Shown here: in pieces, positions 14,282 to 17,973 of the stretch
Layout: each line of letters starts with the position of its first letter
How positions within the stretch are numbered: position 1 is the stretch's first letter
Assembly (NCBI GenBank): GCA_937922005.1
Contig: CAKZWV010000048.1
Span: 1-17,973 of the forward strand
Reading direction: 5' to 3'
Source of the DNA: an uncultured Clostridia bacterium
GTDB lineage: Bacteria > Bacillota > Clostridia > Saccharofermentanales > DTU023
DNA: 17,973 nt
Translations under genes and position numbers: made by a program
Notes under the pieces: model-generated
Told to the model about the DNA's origin: nothing
Databases searched by the model: none
The model's input: only the letters and a program-made list of their open reading frames with translations

Positions 14282-15016
14282 TTGTCCCTTATACCTTTTG
14301 AATATCACAAACTAGGGCTCTTGAAGCCCTTCGAAGAAACCGTTCTTTTCAGCCATTCCCCAAGGAGACAAGAGCTCCTGTCCTTCTTAGAACCTCAGAT
14401 TGCCAGCCTGGAAGTGGATGAGCGAGGGATTCAGGATCAAGTCATGGCAAGCTGCGCCGGTGATTCCTTTTTAGTGACGGTCTGTAAAGTTTGCTGCGAG
14501 CTTGCAGCCGCCAAAGCAGGCCTAGCTCTCACGGTGCCTTCCAATGCGCACGCCCTTAGCCCTTCCGATCCTCTATCGGTTTTGACATCCGGGGCAGATT
14601 GTACTCCCCCTCCTAAGACCCTCTATATCAGTGCTGACACGGCGGTGGTCTTTCACGGGGAAATCCTGAATAAGCCCAAGACAAAGGCCGAAGCCGAGCA
14701 AATGTTCCGCTCCTACCTGGGCAACTCCCACGAGGTGGTTACGGCAGTCTGTCTTCGGATGGATTCTGGCTTTGAGCTTTTCGCCTGTACCACGACCGTG
14801 CATTTTGCCCCCTGGTCGCCCCCTCTCGAACGTCCCATCCAGGCCTATCTAGCCTCTAGCAAGCCCATGGATAAAGCTGGTGCCTACGGTATCCAAGAGC
14901 TCGATCCCCGCCTCATCATGGGAATCGAAGGCGATATCCATACCGTCATTGGCTTCCCCGTAGCCGAATGCTTCCGTCGCATCGGCCCCTTTTGCCCCCC
15001 TGCCCTCAACAAATAA
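14282..15016 (+). CDS. maf: Maf family nucleotide pyrophosphatase
   Basis: A 244-residue Maf/HAM1-type enzyme that hydrolyses non-canonical or modified nucleoside triphosphates to monophosphates and is linked to septum formation in Bacillus. Motifs: LFSHSPRRQELLSFL (22-36), EVDERGI (44-50), KAG (78-80), SADTAVVFHGEILNKP with Asp119, DKAGAYGIQ and a final VIGFPV. Maf proteins usually have about 190-200 residues. The excess here is a Ser/Pro/Thr-rich insertion at about 82-111 (LTVPSNAHALSPSDPLS and onward) plus a slightly long N-terminus. The start is TTG at 14282, supported by a full AGGAGG seven bases upstream; no suitable ATG lies nearby. It is a single gene, convergent with the ATPase gene at its right. 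Confidence 0.9.
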   Translation: MSLIPFEYHKLGLLKPFEETVLFSHSPRRQELLSFLEPQIASLEVDERGIQDQVMASCAGDSFLVTVCKVCCELAAAKAGLALTVPSNAHALSPSDPLSVLTSGADCTPPPKTLYISADTAVVFHGEILNKPKTKAEAEQMFRSYLGNSHEVVTAVCLRMDSGFELFACTTTVHFAPWSPPLERPIQAYLASSKPMDKAGAYGIQELDPRLIMGIEGDIHTVIGFPVAECFRRIGPFCPPALNK

Positions 15017-15127
15017 TCCCTCGTTGCCCCCTCGGATTCTCATTCTCCTAGGCTGAACAGACCATGAAAGTTGATATAAGCAAGAAAGCTCGCTTCAACG
15101 TGAACGTTTGTATAGTATGGTGGATAA

Positions 15128-16402
15128 TCAGAACAAGTCTACCCGCTCCAACAGGAAGTCGATGAGATTGCAGTGAAAAATGCCGGTATCGTCATAATAA
15201 CTATGAGGCACATCCATGCGTACTATGATCTTTTTGAAGAAATCTTTGGTCAGCATCAATGATGTCAGCTCCGAAGATTCTTTTTTATCGGTATCCATGC
15301 AAAAAGCAGACTGAAGATAGATTTTCTTATCTGCATCGTTCACTACAAAATCAATTTCTTTCTGAATTTTCGTGCCGTTCGACCGGTCCCAAACCACACC
15401 GACATCAACGGCATACCCACGCCGCAGCAGCTCCGTATAAAGGATATTTTCCATGATATGACCGGGGTCGTATTGGCGATAATTTAACCTGGCATTTCGG
15501 AGCCCGATATCCGTATAGTAGTATTTGTTCGGGTACTTGAAGTAGCTTTTTCCCTTAACATCATACCTTTTGGCCATGGAAAGCAGGAAGGCGTCTATGC
15601 TGTATTGAATATAATTTGAAACCATTGCCGGATTAATCTTCTCGTTTTTCATGGATGAAATGCTATTGGCGATATTGGTCGGATTCGTGAGTGAACTGAT
15701 CTGGGAAGCAAGGAAATCCAGAATATGATTGAGAATGTCTTCCCGCTCAATCTTGTTTCTCTCCACAATATCTTTGATATAGAGCTCGCTATAAAGAGAA
15801 AGCAAATAATCCTTCTTGTCTTTGTTGTCTTCCAGAGTAAGTAATCTTGGCATACCGCCGTAAAGCATATAGGTGTCCAAGGCTTTTCGCTCGTCTCCTC
15901 CTACGGCTGAATAATATTCCGCAAAGGATAAGGGGAAGACATGAATTTGTGTGGCACGCCCACGAAACTCTGTTGCGACGTCTTTGGAAAGGCCCTTAGA
16001 ATTACTACCCGTGACATAAACGTCCAGATTCTTATATGCCTTGAGTTCGTTCAGCATATCGTAGATGGATACTTCAATATCTCCAGCTTCCTGATCCACA
16101 ACTTTCGTAGTGAGCTGAACTTCGTCGATAAATAGGTAGAACTTTTCGTCTTTCTTGTCCTGAATCAGACCTTCTACATATTCGCAAAGGGTAATGGGAT
16201 TCCTGAATTTATAATAGCGGCGCTGATCCAGCTCGATTCTTAGAATATGATCTTCTGGAACATATTGAGAGAGGAGATAGTTAAAAAATAGGTCAAAAAG
16301 CAGGACAGACTTGCCGCATCTGCGTATCCCCGTGATGACTTTGATCTCACCATTCCACATACTATGGATCAGGCGGTTCATGTAGGAGTCTCGTTGAATC
16401 AT
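15128..16402 (-). CDS. AAA_14/DUF4143 family ATPase
   Basis: A 424-residue protein of the widespread AAA_14 + DUF4143 family. The N-terminal ATPase has Walker A GIRRCGKS (25-32), Walker B KFYLFIDEVQ with Asp93 and Glu94, and a sensor-like VYVTGSNSKGLS (128-139) leading to RGRATQIHVFPLSFAEY. The C-terminal DUF4143 part contains MENILYTELLRRGY and KEIDFVVNDADKKIYLQ, a PD-(D/E)xK-like arrangement with Gln in place of the catalytic Lys. The gene is intact, with AGAGGT seven bases before its ATG. The cellular role of this family is not settled. Members are common in accessory and mobile regions of anaerobes. It begins the accessory segment of this window and is divergent from the AbiEi remnant. 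Confidence 0.88.
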   Translation of the reverse strand: MIQRDSYMNRLIHSMWNGEIKVITGIRRCGKSVLLFDLFFNYLLSQYVPEDHILRIELDQRRYYKFRNPITLCEYVEGLIQDKKDEKFYLFIDEVQLTTKVVDQEAGDIEVSIYDMLNELKAYKNLDVYVTGSNSKGLSKDVATEFRGRATQIHVFPLSFAEYYSAVGGDERKALDTYMLYGGMPRLLTLEDNKDKKDYLLSLYSELYIKDIVERNKIEREDILNHILDFLASQISSLTNPTNIANSISSMKNEKINPAMVSNYIQYSIDAFLLSMAKRYDVKGKSYFKYPNKYYYTDIGLRNARLNYRQYDPGHIMENILYTELLRRGYAVDVGVVWDRSNGTKIQKEIDFVVNDADKKIYLQSAFCMDTDKKESSELTSLMLTKDFFKKIIVRMDVPHSYYDDTGIFHCNLIDFLLERVDLF

Positions 16403-16445
16403 ATATTTTACCTCTTACTTAGGACAAATATGTCGTAACTTCTAT

Positions 16446-16538
16446 ATGAAATATGCCACATTCATTGAAAAAGCGCAAGATCATAAGGCGTTGAGCAAGC
16501 AGCGCATGGGGTTTATATTTCTCCTGATGCCTGGCTAG
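16446..16538 (+). pseudogene. Remnant of the AbiEi N-terminus in another frame
   Basis: A 30-codon frame starts MKYATFIEKAQDHKALSKQR, the kind of opening seen in AbiEi-like antitoxins just before their winged-helix domain. It is then out of frame with the following HGVYISPDAW segment. Most of the winged-helix domain (about 30 residues) is missing between the two. No ribosome binding site is visible. This is best read as the decayed 5' end of the antitoxin gene that follows. Confidence 0.5.
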
Positions 16539-16543
16539 ATGCT

Positions 16544-16960
16544 ATGTATCTCTTGCACCTGCGCTGTACTCAGGCCGTATTCTCACATGAAAGCGCCTTG
16601 TTTTTCCATGATTTGACTGACCGGGAACCGAATCCCTATACAATTACCGTCAAAACTGGCTACAACCCCAGCCAGCTGACAGCGGACGGCATCAAAGTTT
16701 ATACCATTAAGAAGAACCTGCACGGGATTGGAATTGTTACGATGAAAACCCCCTTTGGCAATCCTGTTTCGGTTTATAATGCGGAGCGTACCATCTGTGA
16801 CCTAATCCGCAGCCGCCGGGGGATTGAGATTCAGACCTTACAAGATGCACTCAAGCAGTATACAAAAGGAAAGGATAAAGACTTGCAAAAGCTCATGCAC
16901 TATGCACAAATATTCCATGTCGAAAATACGCTTCGCCCATATTTGGAGGTACTCTTATGA
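16544..16960 (+). CDS. AbiEi-family antitoxin, truncated at the N-terminus
   Basis: A 138-residue product carrying the C-terminal domain of AbiEi-like antitoxins of type IV toxin-antitoxin (AbiE) systems: FSHESALFFHDLTDREPNPYTITV, GIKVYTIKK, TPFGNPVSVYNAERTICDLIRSR and a final LRPYLEVLL. Homology continues in frame upstream of the ATG: codons from about 16505 read HGVYISPDAWLDA, as in intact relatives. An in-frame TAA at 16484-16486 closes the frame, so the DNA-binding winged-helix domain is lost. Intact family members have about 190-200 residues. The stop codon overlaps an ATG (ATGA), the usual coupling to abiEii, but the toxin is absent. It is therefore probably non-functional, though a domain fragment could still be made. 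Confidence 0.8.
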   Translation: MYLLHLRCTQAVFSHESALFFHDLTDREPNPYTITVKTGYNPSQLTADGIKVYTIKKNLHGIGIVTMKTPFGNPVSVYNAERTICDLIRSRRGIEIQTLQDALKQYTKGKDKDLQKLMHYAQIFHVENTLRPYLEVLL

Positions 16961-17043
16961 TTAAGACTATCTTGGCGCTCTTTTGTGAGACCGACTGTCG
17001 GCAGTTCAAAGATTGGATCTGTAATCTTCCCTCTATGAACTGA
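16957..17043 (+). pseudogene. Stub of the abiEii toxin gene
   Basis: An ATG overlapping the antitoxin stop opens a 28-codon frame beginning MIKT, as many AbiEii nucleotidyltransferase toxins do. It then changes to unrelated sequence and stops at 17041-17043. Only about the first four codons can be argued to be original, so the deletion junction would lie near 16970. This is an inference from position and the overlapping start rather than from clear homology. Confidence 0.4.
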
Positions 17044-17057
17044 TCCACAATCTTTCC

Positions 17058-17085
17058 TTGGTATTTCTTTCCATTAGGGTATAAT
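17058..17085 (+). promoter_or_regulatory. Promoter of the hsdS remnant, with palindrome over the -10
   Basis: TTGGTA (17058-17063) and a perfect TATAAT (17080-17085) are 16 bases apart. The -10 lies inside a near-palindrome, TTAGGGTATAATACCTAA (17074-17091), whose arms TTAGG/CCTAA match except for one extra G. The palindrome may be an operator. A ribosome-binding sequence AGGGGAGAG is found just before the ATG at 17126. Confidence 0.65.
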
Positions 17086-17125
17086 ACCTAAATAAGTAAG
17101 GACGAGCAAAAGAGGGGAGAGAAGC

Positions 17126-17335
17126 ATGAGTACAGAAAGTATAAGTCCAGAAAACATGGGTTCATACAACAATACACCAGCTCTGAGATTTAAAGGATGT
17201 GAAGGGGCGAGGGAAGAGAGGAAGCTGGGGGAGGTTGCTGAGCGTTTTAATCACTTGCGAATTCCCGTAGCATCCAATCTTCGAGTCCCAGGTAGAACTC
17301 CTTATTATGGACAAATGGAATTCAAGATTATGTAG
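17126..17335 (+). pseudogene. hsdS: hsdS type I restriction specificity subunit, first fragment
   Basis: This frame holds the N-terminus of an HsdS protein: PALRFKGCEGAREERKLGEVAERF corresponds to the conserved entry into the first target-recognition domain (usual form PxLRFxGFxxxWExRKLGEVxxR). It proceeds to VPGRTPYYG and then reads a TAG at 17333-17335. One base is missing in GGACAAATGGAATT: restoring it would read YYGANGIQDYVEGYTHDGE, matching intact relatives and joining the frame at 17314. The gene has its own promoter and ribosome binding site but no hsdM or hsdR beside it in this window. Confidence 0.8.
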
Positions 17336-17925
17336 AGGGTTATACGCATGATGGAGAATTTGTTTTGCTGGCGGAAGATGGAGCAAATGATCCCTTGAAT
17401 TACCCTGTCACTTACGTTAATGTACAAATTTGGGTCAATAATCATGCCCATGTTCTACAGGGAAAGGACGATATCCTTGATAACCGATTTCTTGCCTTTG
17501 CGTTCAGTCAATTACGATTGGGATCACTTCTTGTGGGCGGAAGTCGTCCAAAATTAAATTCTGGGACCCTGGTTAATCTTGAGCTAAGATTTCCAACAAT
17601 AGAAGAACAGAAGATAATTGGCTCGTTTTGCGCAGATCTCGACAGACTCATCTCCCTCCAAGAACAAAAACTTGAGAAGCTCCAATCCTTCAAGAAAGCC
17701 ATGCTCATTAAGATGTTTCCGCAAAAGGGAAGCAGGGTTCTGGAGATACGATTTCGGGGCTTTGCAGAGCCGTGGGAGGAAAGAATGCTTGGAGAAATTG
17801 CTAGTAAAGTTGCTGAGAAAAATGTAGGCTTACAGTATCTGAGACATTTACAAACTCGGCAGAATATGGAATTATCAGCCAATGTGATTTTTTTGATAAC
17901 GCTATCTCAAAAATCTCTAGTTTAA
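17314..17925 (+). pseudogene. hsdS: hsdS second fragment (rest of first recognition domain, central helices, start of second domain)
   Basis: This fragment continues the specificity subunit: NGIQDYVEGYTHDGEFVLLAEDG, IWVNNHAHVLQGKD, GGSRPKLNSGTLVNLELRFPT, then the central coiled coil IGSFCADLDRLISLQEQKLEKLQSFKKAMLIKMFPQ and the second repeat entry IRFRGFAEPWEERMLGEIASKV. After EKNVGL (about 17832) the homology moves to another frame that reads TVSETFTNSAEYGIISQCDFFDNA, so a second one-base deletion is present. That third frame stops at 17955-17957. Recognition domain 2 is incomplete before the window edge. HsdS normally pairs with HsdM and HsdR to select the target sequence; this copy cannot make a full protein as read. 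Confidence 0.8.
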
Positions 17926-17973
17926 GTCAACAGAATCTTCATTTACTACAATTTTAAAGAATTTAAATTATGA

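Noticed and set aside
17074..17091. A true DtxR-type box over the hsdS -10
   Set aside because: The TTAGG/CCTAA arms are one base too close and the centre is simply TATAAT. A link to iron control is not supported by the gene it precedes.

Overview
The window looks like a chromosomal segment from a Bacillota (Firmicutes) bacterium, probably an anaerobic clostridial lineage. The reasons are near-consensus sigma-A promoters, AGGAGG-type ribosome binding sites, a feoA-feoA-feoB cluster with the small Cys-rich FeoB-associated protein typical of Gram-positive anaerobes, an EFR1-type flavodoxin/ferredoxin protein, and a NarL/LuxR-type two-component pair beside an ABC exporter. The species cannot be named from the sequence alone.

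Layout. Positions 1-153 hold the start of a leftward gene for a basic, coiled-coil protein that runs off the edge. Positions 308-4028 are a rightward ferrous-iron uptake operon (feoA, feoA, feoB, FeoB-associated protein). It has a clear promoter, an 18-bp palindromic operator of the kind bound by DtxR-family metal repressors, and a strong hairpin terminator. That terminator also closes the convergent brnQ (branched-chain amino acid transporter). A flavodoxin/2[4Fe-4S] protein is divergent to brnQ. It is followed by a 12-bp tandem repeat array and then by the leftward tldD-tldE pair, in which tldE (pmbA) is split by a single-base frameshift.

Positions 10050-13990 are a compact leftward five-gene operon: ABC ATPase, two membrane subunits, histidine kinase, response regulator. 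The genes overlap or nearly touch. The ATPase has Glu where the Q-loop Gln is expected, as in lantibiotic-immunity (LanF) and BcrA-type ATPases, so this is best read as a self-regulated peptide-antibiotic sensing and efflux module. A rightward maf gene with a TTG start follows, preceded by a second 12-bp-period repeat array.

From about 15050 to the right edge the content changes to accessory genes, mostly decayed: an intact AAA_14/DUF4143 ATPase, an AbiEi antitoxin without its N-terminal domain and without its AbiEii toxin, and a type I restriction specificity gene (hsdS) broken by at least two frameshifts. This reads as a defence-gene graveyard beside a conserved core.

Two genome-wide habits are visible. 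Conserved housekeeping proteins (FeoB, TldD, TldE, Maf) carry extra low-complexity insertions compared with the usual family layout. Short tandem repeats with a 12- or 27-bp period occur both between and inside genes. I found no rRNA, tRNA, CRISPR array, insertion sequence or recognisable riboswitch.
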